Part shown: positions 24,636-33,616 of the stretch, in pieces
Layout: each line of letters starts with the position of its first letter
How positions within the stretch are numbered: position 1 is the stretch's first letter
Source of the DNA: a virus
Length of the DNA: 51,159 nt
Direction: 5' to 3' (one strand)
Virus record (IMG/VR): IMGVR_UViG_3300035659_000023
Location: 1 to 51,159 of that record
The notes under the pieces: generated by a model
What the model was told of the DNA's origin: nothing
Databases searched by the model: none
Seen by the model: the letters and a program-made list of their open reading frames with translations, nothing else
Made by a program: the position numbers and the translations under genes

Positions 24636-27600
24636 ATGTATAGAAAAGTAAATGCTTTTTTAAGAACATTATTATATATAGTAATATCTTTTATGATAAC
24701 TGGGGGAACTTTCCCCCAGGTTCATAAAATTATTATAGGTAATAAAATAAGTGGGCCCTCTCAAGTAGATTCTCTTCCCAGTACTTTTGTATTTAATGAT
24801 ATTACTGGAGCTGAACTATCTACTCTTTATACTTCCAATGGAGTAACTTTAACCAATTTTGATAGTGCTTACGCTTACGGAGGTGGAAAGGAATTTAGAG
24901 TAAACTTAGGAAGTTGGGGAAGTTCTTATAAGAGGGTTCACCGCGATGACGTAGTATACATTAGAAATACATCTTCCGGTTCTTATTTAACTACCGTGAA
25001 TGCTACGCTAACTGTTGGAGGAGTTAGCGATGTTTATTCTATTACTACTAAGGCTTCTATTATAGATACCATACCTGCCGATTTTCAATTCGCAGATCAA
25101 CTTAATGCGGAACTATCCACTTTGTATTCCTCAAATGGTATAACCTTAAATGCTTTTGATAGCTCCTACGCCTATGCAGCTGGTAAAGAATTTAAAGTAA
25201 ACTCCGGTAGTTTTAGTTCTACTATAAGAAGAGTTCATCGTAACGATATTGTATACATTAGAAATACTTCTTCAAGTTCTTATTCAACTATAGTTAATGC
25301 TACCTTAAACATAGGGGGGGTAACTGATGTTTATTCTATTACTACTAAGGCCCCACCAGATACAATACCGGCTAGTTTTGTATTTACTCCTGTTACTAAT
25401 GCTGCTTTATCTACTCTTTACACTTCTAATGGCGTAACTTTAACTAGTCTCGATAGTGCTTATGCTTATGCTACTGGTAAAGAATTTAAAGTAAATTCTG
25501 GTAGTTTTAGTTCTACTATAAGAAGAGTTCATGGTAATGATGTAGTATACATTAGAAATACTTCTTCAGGTTCTTATTCAACTACCGTTACAGCTACTCT
25601 AACCGTAGGTGGCGTGGGAGGAATTTATTCTATTACAACATCGACTGCTCCCGATACTGTCCCCGCGACTTTTGCATTTAATGATATTACTGGAGCTGAA
25701 CTATCTACCCTTTATACTTCTAATACTATAACTTTAACCAATTTTGATAGTGCTTACGCATACGCAGCGGGTAAATTATTTCAAGTAAATTCTGGAAGTT
25801 TCAGCGCTACTAGAAGAAAAGTTTATAATAATAATACCGTACGTATTCAAAATACTTCTTCTAGTTCTTACTTAACTACAGTAGATGCTACTTTAACAGT
25901 GGGGGGTATAAGTGATACTTATTCTATTACTACTAGATCTGCTACTCCTCCTCTTTATGTGGAAGGAGGGCATTTTATTTCCAAAAATGGTTCTAATACA
26001 GTTCCTTATAATACCTGGGCTAAAGCTTGTACCAACTGGACTGCTAGTAGCCCCCTTTGGCCATATTTAAATATCGGTGACACTATTTGGGTTGATGGTG
26101 GAGCCGATTCGACTAATTATACTGGCGTCGTACAAATCGATAATAAAACAGGGACCGCAGCTTTACCAATTGTGATTACTAAGGGTATATCTCCTGGGCA
26201 TAATGGAGAAGTATGGTTTGATGGACAAGATGCTACTAATAAGAATTTTATTCTCCACGGATGTAAGTATATGAAAGTACAAAGAATCAATACTTATCGC
26301 GGTGGTATATTAATTGACGAAAATGGTTCTTCTCTTGTAAATGTAATTTATCTCGATAGTATAAAAGTAAGAAATTCCTATACTCAAGGAATAGAAATAT
26401 CAGGATACCCAGCTACTTCCAATGTAGATTCTGTACTTGTAAGATGGTGCGATATACGTAATGATAGAGTAACCTCTACCGAAACCGATGGTATAGCTTT
26501 TTCATTCATGACTAATTTCTTCGCTCTAAATAATAATATCTATGTAAACAATCAAAATGCATCTCATGTTGATTGCATAATGGGTTATGCTTCTGTAAGC
26601 GGGCAGTCAATAACGAACGTTACTATAGCGAGAAATCATATGATAAATTACTCCCAGAAGACGGGGTATCCCAGTAACGCTGATAATGGCGTTATTATGT
26701 CTGAATTAGTAGGGACTATAAAGATTTATGATAATTTTCTTGCAGAACCGAGATTTGACTCTAATGCTGGTATAGGATTCTTTACTACAGGAACTAACTT
26801 CCTTTTATATTTTTATAATAATACTGTTGTAACCAATACTTCCAATAATGCTTTACAGATTGCTACTTATGCAGGTACTATAAATCCTGCATCAGAAATT
26901 AAGAATAATATTTTTTATTCAAAGGCAAGTAGTTCTGCTTATGAATTTAGTTCTAGTATAACAGCGGCTAATATAAACTATAATTGTTATTATTACACTA
27001 CTGGTAATACTTCTATTTGTAATTACGGAGGCACTAAAAATTTAGCTCAAATGAAAACTGCAGGAGCCGAGACTAATGGAATAAATACAAATCCATTACT
27101 TGCTAATCCTAATTATGCTAATATAGCTCATTTTGATGATAGACTACAGGCAGGTTCCCCTTGTATAAATATAGGACTTAATACTTTAGGCTCCGATTAC
27201 GCAAAGGATAGAGTAGACTATATCAGAACTGGTTCTTGGGATATGGGAGATTACGAATATGCTCCTCTTTATGTCGAACATGGACATTTTATTTCTCCTA
27301 ACGGAAGTAATACATCTCCATATGATACTTGGCAGAAAGCTCAAACTACTGTTTCTAGTTCTAGTATATGGAGTCAAGTTACAGCTGGTGATACTGTTTG
27401 GGTAGATGGTGGGGTAGGCTATGATTCTTTAGTATATAATACTAATATGGATATTCAAACGAGCGGAAATGCTAATGCTTTAGTAGTTGTGAGAGCTGGA
27501 AAAACACCCGGGCACTACGGTAAGGTTGTAATAGCAGGAAGTACTTCTGGTACTAATATTACTATTCAAGATAGAAAGTATCTTAAACTCGAGAAAATAA

Positions 27601-28643
27601 CAGTTAGAATGCAAAATGGAACTAATCAAGGTATTTATATAAGAGGTAACAATACTTCAGAAGGACTTAATGTTATATATATAGATAGTTGTACTGTTAC
27701 TTGTTATGATAAAAATTTCACAACTTGGTTAATGCGTATAGATGGTTACCCCGGCCCCGGTACAACTAGACTCGATTCTGTTTTTGTAAGATATGGATTT
27801 TATAGAAATTGGATGATAACTCCGCAGGACATTCAAAAGGACGCTATTATAGCACAGTATGCGCAAAATATATTTATTATAGGAAACGATGTTGCTGTTA
27901 TGAATGATTATAATGTTTTCGATACACAAGCTCATAATGATTGCTTTGCAACCGACAATATTTGCAAGAACGTTACTATAGCATTTAATAGATTATTTAA
28001 CTGGCAGGCGAACAACGGGAGATCCCAAGTTCTTATTTGTAGTGTTGATGGATTTTTTAAAATTTATGCAAATATAATAGCTTCACCTTATTTTAGAATA
28101 AATGGTCAGGCTTGGCCCTCTACTTTAAATATGGGAGGGTCCAGTAATTCTCCAACTTGTTACATTTTCAATAATACCTTTATAGGGGGTTCTAATCCTT
28201 ACGTAGTTCAGATAGACGGCGCTATAAATACCCCACAGACTCGTCTTAAGAATAATATTATTTATTCTATGTACCCGTGTGATTCTGGTACTAACCCCCG
28301 AGTTCATTTTAGAACAACTTCCCCGACTTGGAATTATATAGATGGTAACTTATATGCGGAATATTCCGATGGAAGTACTAATAATTTGATTAGTAGTTAT
28401 ACCATGACTCAATTAAGAGCCTCTCCAAGATTCGCTGAAAGTATAGGTATTGGTTCTGATAGATGGAATATATCAAACTCAACTATATTTACAAATATAG
28501 CTACTTGGGATTTAACATTAAAGGTAGGTTCCGCCGCTATTGATAAAGGAGTAGATTTAACTGGTGAGGGCGTAGAATATACAAAAGATATTACAGGAAA
28601 GACTAGAACAGGTTCTTGGGATATTGGAGCTTACGAAAAGTAA
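24636..28643 (+). CDS. Secreted protein: four ~98-aa beta repeats plus two beta-helix domains (1335 aa)
   Basis: A signal-like N-terminus (LLYIVISFMITGGTFPQ) is followed by four tandem repeats of about 98 residues, at about 45-437. Each has the pattern P-x-x-F-x-F, LSTLYTSN, DSAYAYA, VHxNDVVYIRNTSS and TLTVGG...YSITT, apparently an Ig-like or bacterial-adhesin fold. Two beta-helix modules come next, at about 442-877 and 878-1335, both starting GHFIS(K/P)NGSN. They end DMGDYEY and DITGKTRTGSWDIGAYEK. The gene closes the giant cluster and overlaps the next start (TAATG). Role as adhesin, depolymerase or surface coat is inference. Confidence 0.75.
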   Translation: MYRKVNAFLRTLLYIVISFMITGGTFPQVHKIIIGNKISGPSQVDSLPSTFVFNDITGAELSTLYTSNGVTLTNFDSAYAYGGGKEFRVNLGSWGSSYKRVHRDDVVYIRNTSSGSYLTTVNATLTVGGVSDVYSITTKASIIDTIPADFQFADQLNAELSTLYSSNGITLNAFDSSYAYAAGKEFKVNSGSFSSTIRRVHRNDIVYIRNTSSSSYSTIVNATLNIGGVTDVYSITTKAPPDTIPASFVFTPVTNAALSTLYTSNGVTLTSLDSAYAYATGKEFKVNSGSFSSTIRRVHGNDVVYIRNTSSGSYSTTVTATLTVGGVGGIYSITTSTAPDTVPATFAFNDITGAELSTLYTSNTITLTNFDSAYAYAAGKLFQVNSGSFSATRRKVYNNNTVRIQNTSSSSYLTTVDATLTVGGISDTYSITTRSATPPLYVEGGHFISKNGSNTVPYNTWAKACTNWTASSPLWPYLNIGDTIWVDGGADSTNYTGVVQIDNKTGTAALPIVITKGISPGHNGEVWFDGQDATNKNFILHGCKYMKVQRINTYRGGILIDENGSSLVNVIYLDSIKVRNSYTQGIEISGYPATSNVDSVLVRWCDIRNDRVTSTETDGIAFSFMTNFFALNNNIYVNNQNASHVDCIMGYASVSGQSITNVTIARNHMINYSQKTGYPSNADNGVIMSELVGTIKIYDNFLAEPRFDSNAGIGFFTTGTNFLLYFYNNTVVTNTSNNALQIATYAGTINPASEIKNNIFYSKASSSAYEFSSSITAANINYNCYYYTTGNTSICNYGGTKNLAQMKTAGAETNGINTNPLLANPNYANIAHFDDRLQAGSPCINIGLNTLGSDYAKDRVDYIRTGSWDMGDYEYAPLYVEHGHFISPNGSNTSPYDTWQKAQTTVSSSSIWSQVTAGDTVWVDGGVGYDSLVYNTNMDIQTSGNANALVVVRAGKTPGHYGKVVIAGSTSGTNITIQDRKYLKLEKITVRMQNGTNQGIYIRGNNTSEGLNVIYIDSCTVTCYDKNFTTWLMRIDGYPGPGTTRLDSVFVRYGFYRNWMITPQDIQKDAIIAQYAQNIFIIGNDVAVMNDYNVFDTQAHNDCFATDNICKNVTIAFNRLFNWQANNGRSQVLICSVDGFFKIYANIIASPYFRINGQAWPSTLNMGGSSNSPTCYIFNNTFIGGSNPYVVQIDGAINTPQTRLKNNIIYSMYPCDSGTNPRVHFRTTSPTWNYIDGNLYAEYSDGSTNNLISSYTMTQLRASPRFAESIGIGSDRWNISNSTIFTNIATWDLTLKVGSAAIDKGVDLTGEGVEYTKDITGKTRTGSWDIGAYEK
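24768..25950 (+). repeat. Four in-frame Ig-like coding repeats of ~294 bp
   Basis: Units start near 24768, 25065, 25359 and 25653, with DSLPSTF, DTIPADF, DTIPASF and DTVPATF at their heads. The DNA is also alike (for example GGTAGTTTTAGTTCTACTAT in units 2 and 3), so the duplications are fairly recent or maintained by conversion. Confidence 0.85.
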
Positions 28644-30136
28644 TGAAGAACTGGAGACAAATATTAGGTTGGCAAGTTCAGAATAGTTATACTGTTGAAG
28701 AAATGATAACGATGTTAGCTCCTCACCAAATATGGAAGGACGCTCGAGACTACTCTTATCTTTTTATGATAGGTGATGTAATTGAAGTTGTATGGAAAGA
28801 GAAGGATTCTGGCGGGGAACCGCGGTATGTTATACAAGAGGCCATATGGGCAAGTTCTCTTCACAGTAGAGTATCTCCTGGTTGTTTCGCTTATCTTTAT
28901 CTAGATGCCGGCCCTTTTGAATTATTGAGTGAAGAAGATATAAATAAACTCTCTTGGCAAGTATTCTTAGGAGATATAGACCCTATGGACAGAGGTATTA
29001 TGGCTAGTTTACTAACCGCTGACGATGATCATGTAGTAGCTTTATTATGCATACCTTCCGATACTACTATAGATGATATAGCTAAAGATATGATCGATTC
29101 GGGGTTTACTGAAGAAGCTTTTTTGTTTCAAGATATGGTAAAAAGAGCAAAAGGAGTAGCATGGGAGGCTACCGATGAATTCTCTAACGTAATGAGAATA
29201 GAGGAAATTAAAAGATATTATAAAGTACATTATCCCAACGACGAACTAAACTTTATTCCCGACTGGTTGAAGGTTAAAAAGGCTTTTAAGGAGATAGTAG
29301 ATAGTTATAACCTTCCTGATAAAGAATCCTCTAAACTATCATGGCAAGATTCGACTTATGGTGGTAAATATGATATTGGTGCTTTAGTATTTGACCCGCT
29401 ATCTAAAAGATTTGGTAAGGTTACTTTTGTAGGACCTTTAAGTAAAGTAGAAGGACTAGATAAGGGTAAACAAGTTTATTTAACAAAATATAAAATAAGA
29501 AACGAGAAAAAAGATATTCCTTCAGAAGATGACCCTACCGTAATGCTTTTGGACTTAAACGTAGGATTCGCCCACTATGAAGGAAATATACAATCTCCCA
29601 ACGAATTTATGACTATAGACCCTCCTAAGACTGTTATAAGAGGTTTAACAAGTGGTGTTAAGAAGGTAAAGAAACTGCCAGAGGAAGGGGATTCCCACGA
29701 AGATATATTCGAAACTTCTTCCCCCAATCATACTTACTTTAAAGACGCTAGACTTTCTTTAGAAGTAGTTGGACAAGGAATATTCAAACTATCATGGCAA
29801 ATACAAGAACCAGTTTTAAAAGTAGGGGATAAAGTAAAGATAATAGCATTTCTTAAAAAATTAAGAGATTTGGATATTGTTTTTTACGCTCGGAATACTG
29901 ACGAATTCGATCCAAATACTATTTATGAGGTAGCATCTATAGATACTAGCGAGGTTGGAACGATGGGTATTTATAGTGATAACATGTGGGTAAACATAAG
30001 AGAAAACTCAATGGGGGCTGGTTGGTGGATTCCTTATCATTATTGGCAGGAATTTTTAGAGATAGTAGAATCTAAAGAAGCATCTTTAACACCCGCTGAT
30101 AAAGAAGAATGGCTACAAATAATAGAAGGGGGATAA
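28643..30136 (+). CDS. Modular LSWQ protein with N-terminal leader and three internal KLSWQ sites (497 aa)
   Basis: The ATG at 28643 overlaps the preceding stop, giving the leader MKNWRQILGWQVQNS. KLSWQ recurs at residues 102-106, 231-235 and 382-386, cutting the protein into four modules of roughly 100-150 residues. The first module has a QIWKDA segment like QIWEAK in the 34426 protein. The module after 231 is SH3-like (YDIGALVFDPLSKRFGKVTF); the one after 382 again has LKVGDKVKIIAF and ends in an acidic segment. Each KLSWQ marks a domain start, as if a polyprotein or serial fusion of LSWQ-led proteins. No enzymatic motif. Confidence 0.65.
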   Translation: MKNWRQILGWQVQNSYTVEEMITMLAPHQIWKDARDYSYLFMIGDVIEVVWKEKDSGGEPRYVIQEAIWASSLHSRVSPGCFAYLYLDAGPFELLSEEDINKLSWQVFLGDIDPMDRGIMASLLTADDDHVVALLCIPSDTTIDDIAKDMIDSGFTEEAFLFQDMVKRAKGVAWEATDEFSNVMRIEEIKRYYKVHYPNDELNFIPDWLKVKKAFKEIVDSYNLPDKESSKLSWQDSTYGGKYDIGALVFDPLSKRFGKVTFVGPLSKVEGLDKGKQVYLTKYKIRNEKKDIPSEDDPTVMLLDLNVGFAHYEGNIQSPNEFMTIDPPKTVIRGLTSGVKKVKKLPEEGDSHEDIFETSSPNHTYFKDARLSLEVVGQGIFKLSWQIQEPVLKVGDKVKIIAFLKKLRDLDIVFYARNTDEFDPNTIYEVASIDTSEVGTMGIYSDNMWVNIRENSMGAGWWIPYHYWQEFLEIVESKEASLTPADKEEWLQIIEGG

Positions 30137-30138
30137 TA

Positions 30139-30915
30139 ATGGCTAAGCAAACGTCTAAAAAAACTATAACTTCTTCCCAGAAGTATACTTCTAAAGATTG
30201 TGAAGTTATAAAGAAATGTATCAATTCTGGGGTAAATGGTTTAAGGAAAGAAATACTACCCCGTATCGAAAATATCGATAAAAGATATAAAGATCAATAT
30301 GAAAGCACTAAAAGAATAATAGTGGATGTTGATTTAATGATGGTAAAGCGTCAAGAGCATACCGAAAAAATAGTGGGGTTAGTAGAAAAGGAGTTAAAGT
30401 GTGTGTCTGAGAAACAAGATAGCGTAGTGACCAGTATTAATACTTCCATGGGGTCTTTACATAAAAAGTTTGACGATCATATAGTTGATGAAAATCTAAC
30501 TTTTAAGGATATAAAAGTTACTTTAACTGATATACGCGATCACGGTACAAAACTTGCACGTGATATAGATGATAAACTTGACCATATTAATGTTAACGGT
30601 GGAGTATTTCCTTTGAATGAGGCCTTTCAATTTATATATACCCAAAGTACAGAAACCCATCAGAAGTTAGACGAAGTTTATGCTCTAGTAGCTCCTATGC
30701 AAGCTCGTAAGAAATGGTGGGAAGCTTCTAAGGAACTTATTAAGCGAAATGGTTTACTACATTTTGTGTTTAATACTAAAGTAGGCGCTATACTAGGAAT
30801 ATCCACTTTACTTTTAATAATAAATACTATTCTAGTAGATGTATTTAGGGTAAACTTTGATATTAAAAGTATATTTACTTGGATACTTAACCTTATTAAA
30901 GGAGTAACAAAATGA
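30139..30915 (+). CDS. Coiled-coil protein with C-terminal membrane anchor (258 aa)
   Basis: The start at 30139 (MAKQTSKKTITSS) follows AAGGGGGATAAT; an upstream in-frame ATG at 30109 lies inside the previous gene. Residues about 30-200 are heptad-like helices (RKEILPRIENIDKRYKDQYE, TLTDIRDHGTKLARDIDDKL). A hydrophobic span at about 222-242 (VGAILGISTLLLIINTILV) and a short tail follow. Tail-anchored coiled coil suggests oligomer formation on the inner membrane. It overlaps the next membrane-protein gene (ATGA), so the two may form a complex. Function unknown. Confidence 0.65.
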   Translation: MAKQTSKKTITSSQKYTSKDCEVIKKCINSGVNGLRKEILPRIENIDKRYKDQYESTKRIIVDVDLMMVKRQEHTEKIVGLVEKELKCVSEKQDSVVTSINTSMGSLHKKFDDHIVDENLTFKDIKVTLTDIRDHGTKLARDIDDKLDHINVNGGVFPLNEAFQFIYTQSTETHQKLDEVYALVAPMQARKKWWEASKELIKRNGLLHFVFNTKVGAILGISTLLLIINTILVDVFRVNFDIKSIFTWILNLIKGVTK

Positions 30916-31415
30916 TAACTTACTGGAATCAATTTATAGCTACATTCAAGGATATTTTATTAGCATCTTTGTTCTTTGCTATATGCGCATTTTTAAATGC
31001 TTCTATGGATGTAACTAAAGATAAATTTTCTTCTAGTGTTTACAGTAAAATCTCCGAACCCGGCACTGCCACTTATAAATACTTTGAAAGTGACTGGAGA
31101 AACAAATGGGAAACCTGGCCAGATGGGGGGTTAATATTGGATAAGGATGGTAATAAGATTCCAAAATGGTTTTTAGGAATACATATTGTACCTTTGAATC
31201 ACCCCATGTTTTTTGATAGTTGGCATCTGTTTAAATCTGCAATGGTATTTTTCTTTGGAGTAACATTAATTGTTCTTTATTTTAAAGCTGCTAAAATTAT
31301 ATTTAAATTTAATAAGTGGTATTACTGGGTCGTATTAGGAATAGTGTTAGTATGGTTCTTTCTCGACTGGAATATTGTGTTTAATCTATTTTATGATCAT
31401 TGGCTAATGGTATGA
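30912..31415 (+). CDS. Polytopic membrane protein (167 aa)
   Basis: Hydrophobic spans are visible near residues 13-30 (DILLASLFFAICAFL), 105-125 (SAMVFFFGVTLIVLYF) and 138-160 (YYWVVLGIVLVWFFLDW). A hydrophilic stretch of about 70 residues between the first two contains WETWPDGG and DSWHLF. The start overlaps the previous gene as ATGA. I see no known transporter or holin motif; the WHLF-containing layout resembles uncharacterised membrane proteins found in phages and Bacteroidota. Probably acts with the tail-anchored protein upstream. Confidence 0.6.
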   Translation: MITYWNQFIATFKDILLASLFFAICAFLNASMDVTKDKFSSSVYSKISEPGTATYKYFESDWRNKWETWPDGGLILDKDGNKIPKWFLGIHIVPLNHPMFFDSWHLFKSAMVFFFGVTLIVLYFKAAKIIFKFNKWYYWVVLGIVLVWFFLDWNIVFNLFYDHWLMV

Positions 31416-33604
31416 ATGAACCGGACTTAAAACTAAGTTGGAAAGTTGAGATACTTCCGGACTCTAAAGAAATTCTTAAGGATAAATCATGGAGCGATTC
31501 TAATTATGAAAAACAGACTCAATACTGGGTGGACGATGCTCGAGTGAAATCAGAAGCCTACCAAAAATATATTTTCTTTATAATAGATAACGGGCATATA
31601 ACACCAAGTTCTCATAGTATTTTTAATGCTTACATAAATGAGAATAAAGATAATTTAACTATAGAGGAGATAGCACAAGCTTTAAATGACTTATGGCCTA
31701 CCACCGACGAAGATTCTAAGGACTTTTTACTGTATAATGCTCGAAGATTAGGAATAAAAGAATCCTCCTCCAAATTAAGTTGGCAAGTACAAGAGCCTTC
31801 CTCCTTCGAGGAACTGGTTGGATATTTAATACATTATGGTAGTCCCCTTTCTCACAGTTACTACCGTAATGAATATGGCGTAATAACTAGTGTGGTAACA
31901 TCCGACGACCCCAAATATAAGGATACAATTTTACTCTGGGGGTTTTGGGCGGGTTCTGCTGAAGACGCTTTATATTATTACGAACACCCCCAGAAGCTAG
32001 TCGAATCTAGATTACCTTCTTTTTGGCCCGTGCCCCTTACCGATTTTGATAAAATAAAAGTTATTAAAGAAGTAACTATTTCTTCTCTTAAACTCTCCTG
32101 GCAGACCTTTAATATCTATGAAGGTAAATATAGAGAAGGACCTGGTTTCGATTATATAGTTACTAAGGATGGTAAACCTTTTTCTCACGTTACTTCTCTC
32201 GCTATAGAAAATCATTCTCCTACTGGATTCGCTTGGGGTTACGGTGGTTCTGGACCCTCTCAACTCGCACTCGCCATCCTTTATGATCATACTAATGATG
32301 CTGAATTTGCTAAAAAATGGAGATGGGCATTTAAGGATGATTATACTTCCAAATGGCCCTCTAATAGAGATTGGCAATTATCCGGAGATGAAATAGATAA
32401 TTGGATAAACGAAAAGACTATACAAAAGGAATCCTGGGTTATTAGAAGAACTCTCTCTAAAGGCGAAATAAGAGACTTGATAACTTCGGTAGGTTTAACT
32501 CCTATTAATTTCTACATGGGCAAACGAACTAGAAGAGTAGACGCTGGTTACTTAGTAAATGATAAATGGGAAAATATCCCTGGGGAAATGATTGAGAAAT
32601 TAAAAAGTGAACTGTCGGCTCTTACTCCGGAAGGGAGAATAGAGCAATCAAGGTATAAAGGAAAAAGTATAATAGTAAAAGTCCCTGTTTATAGAGATAC
32701 CCCTAACTTGCCTTGGAGGGAAGTTAAAAAACAATTAAAAGCTTTAGGGTTTGATAGAATAGATGTTATAACAGGAACCACCGAAATAAGAGTGGATGTT
32801 TGGGGAATAGACGACCTTCATCCTACTCATAGAAGGGAAATGGTTCGTGAAATTACTACTATATTAAGACAATTCAATCCTAATTTTAAAGCCTATGAAA
32901 CCAACTTACCAGGTTACTTTACCTTTACAGCACCAATAAAAATACAAGAATATCCAGATGAAGTTACTTCTAGTTTAGAAAAAGAATCTTGGGCTATGAC
33001 TAAGAATATGAGTAAGCAACGCTTAAGGGAAATAATAAATGAAGTAGGTTTAACTGCTTTAAACCTTTATATAGGACGCCGCCAAAGAAAAGCGTTTGTA
33101 GGTTATAGACCTAATAATAGATGGGAAAATATACCTCCGGAAACCGTACAGCTTTTGAAAGATAGACTAGAACAAGAAGCCCCCGATACGGAAGTACAAT
33201 TCCCCATTACCAGTCCTTATTTTCAATATTTAGGCCCCCGCGTAAGTGAAAAAGCCAAAAAGTTTCTAGTTATTTTCGTATCTATAAAAAGAGATAGACA
33301 ATTGCTTCCAGTAAAAGAAGTTAAGGATGCTATTAAAGAGAAATTTCCTCAGTATGAAGTTAGACTTTTTACTCGAACTAATGAAATAGAAATTTCTATT
33401 GATACTCCTTGGAATATAGAAGGTAGATCCGAAAATTTAAGAGGGCCGACTAAAGAAGCAAGATGCCAAGAATTACTAAATATATTAAAACAGTTTAATA
33501 CTAATACTATAATATCACCGTCTAATAATTGGCGGAGGAACGAATCTGGATATCATTTCCTTATTCCCTTTTCTCCTTATCAAGAATATGTTACTGGAGA
33601 ATGA
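31412..33604 (+). CDS. Modular LSWQ protein with duplicated KESW modules (730 aa)
   Basis: The ATG at 31412 overlaps the prior stop (ATGA); a TTG at 31400 is an alternative. LKLSWK sits at residues 6-11, SKLSWQVQEP at about 120-129 and LKLSWQTFN at about 226-234. Two large related modules begin KESWVIRRTLSKGEIRDLI (about 339) and KESWAMTKNMSKQRLREII (about 523). They share GLTxxNxYxGRRxRK, WENIPPE and a beta-rich half with PWREVKKQLK or PVKEVKDAIK, so one arose by duplication. No catalytic motif seen. Same architecture logic as the 28643 gene: each LSWQ or ESW peptide opens a module. Confidence 0.65.
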   Translation: MNEPDLKLSWKVEILPDSKEILKDKSWSDSNYEKQTQYWVDDARVKSEAYQKYIFFIIDNGHITPSSHSIFNAYINENKDNLTIEEIAQALNDLWPTTDEDSKDFLLYNARRLGIKESSSKLSWQVQEPSSFEELVGYLIHYGSPLSHSYYRNEYGVITSVVTSDDPKYKDTILLWGFWAGSAEDALYYYEHPQKLVESRLPSFWPVPLTDFDKIKVIKEVTISSLKLSWQTFNIYEGKYREGPGFDYIVTKDGKPFSHVTSLAIENHSPTGFAWGYGGSGPSQLALAILYDHTNDAEFAKKWRWAFKDDYTSKWPSNRDWQLSGDEIDNWINEKTIQKESWVIRRTLSKGEIRDLITSVGLTPINFYMGKRTRRVDAGYLVNDKWENIPGEMIEKLKSELSALTPEGRIEQSRYKGKSIIVKVPVYRDTPNLPWREVKKQLKALGFDRIDVITGTTEIRVDVWGIDDLHPTHRREMVREITTILRQFNPNFKAYETNLPGYFTFTAPIKIQEYPDEVTSSLEKESWAMTKNMSKQRLREIINEVGLTALNLYIGRRQRKAFVGYRPNNRWENIPPETVQLLKDRLEQEAPDTEVQFPITSPYFQYLGPRVSEKAKKFLVIFVSIKRDRQLLPVKEVKDAIKEKFPQYEVRLFTRTNEIEISIDTPWNIEGRSENLRGPTKEARCQELLNILKQFNTNTIISPSNNWRRNESGYHFLIPFSPYQEYVTGE

Positions 33605-33616
33605 ATGAATGAATGA
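33601..33616 (+). repeat. (ATGA)4 tetranucleotide repeat at a stop/start junction
   Basis: ATGA is repeated four times across the stop of the 31412 gene (TGA 33602-33604) and the start of the next. ATGs occur at 33601, 33605, 33609 and 33613, but only 33609 opens a long frame; the others stop within three codons. Such a repeat could aid termination-reinitiation or vary by slippage. Confidence 0.9.
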
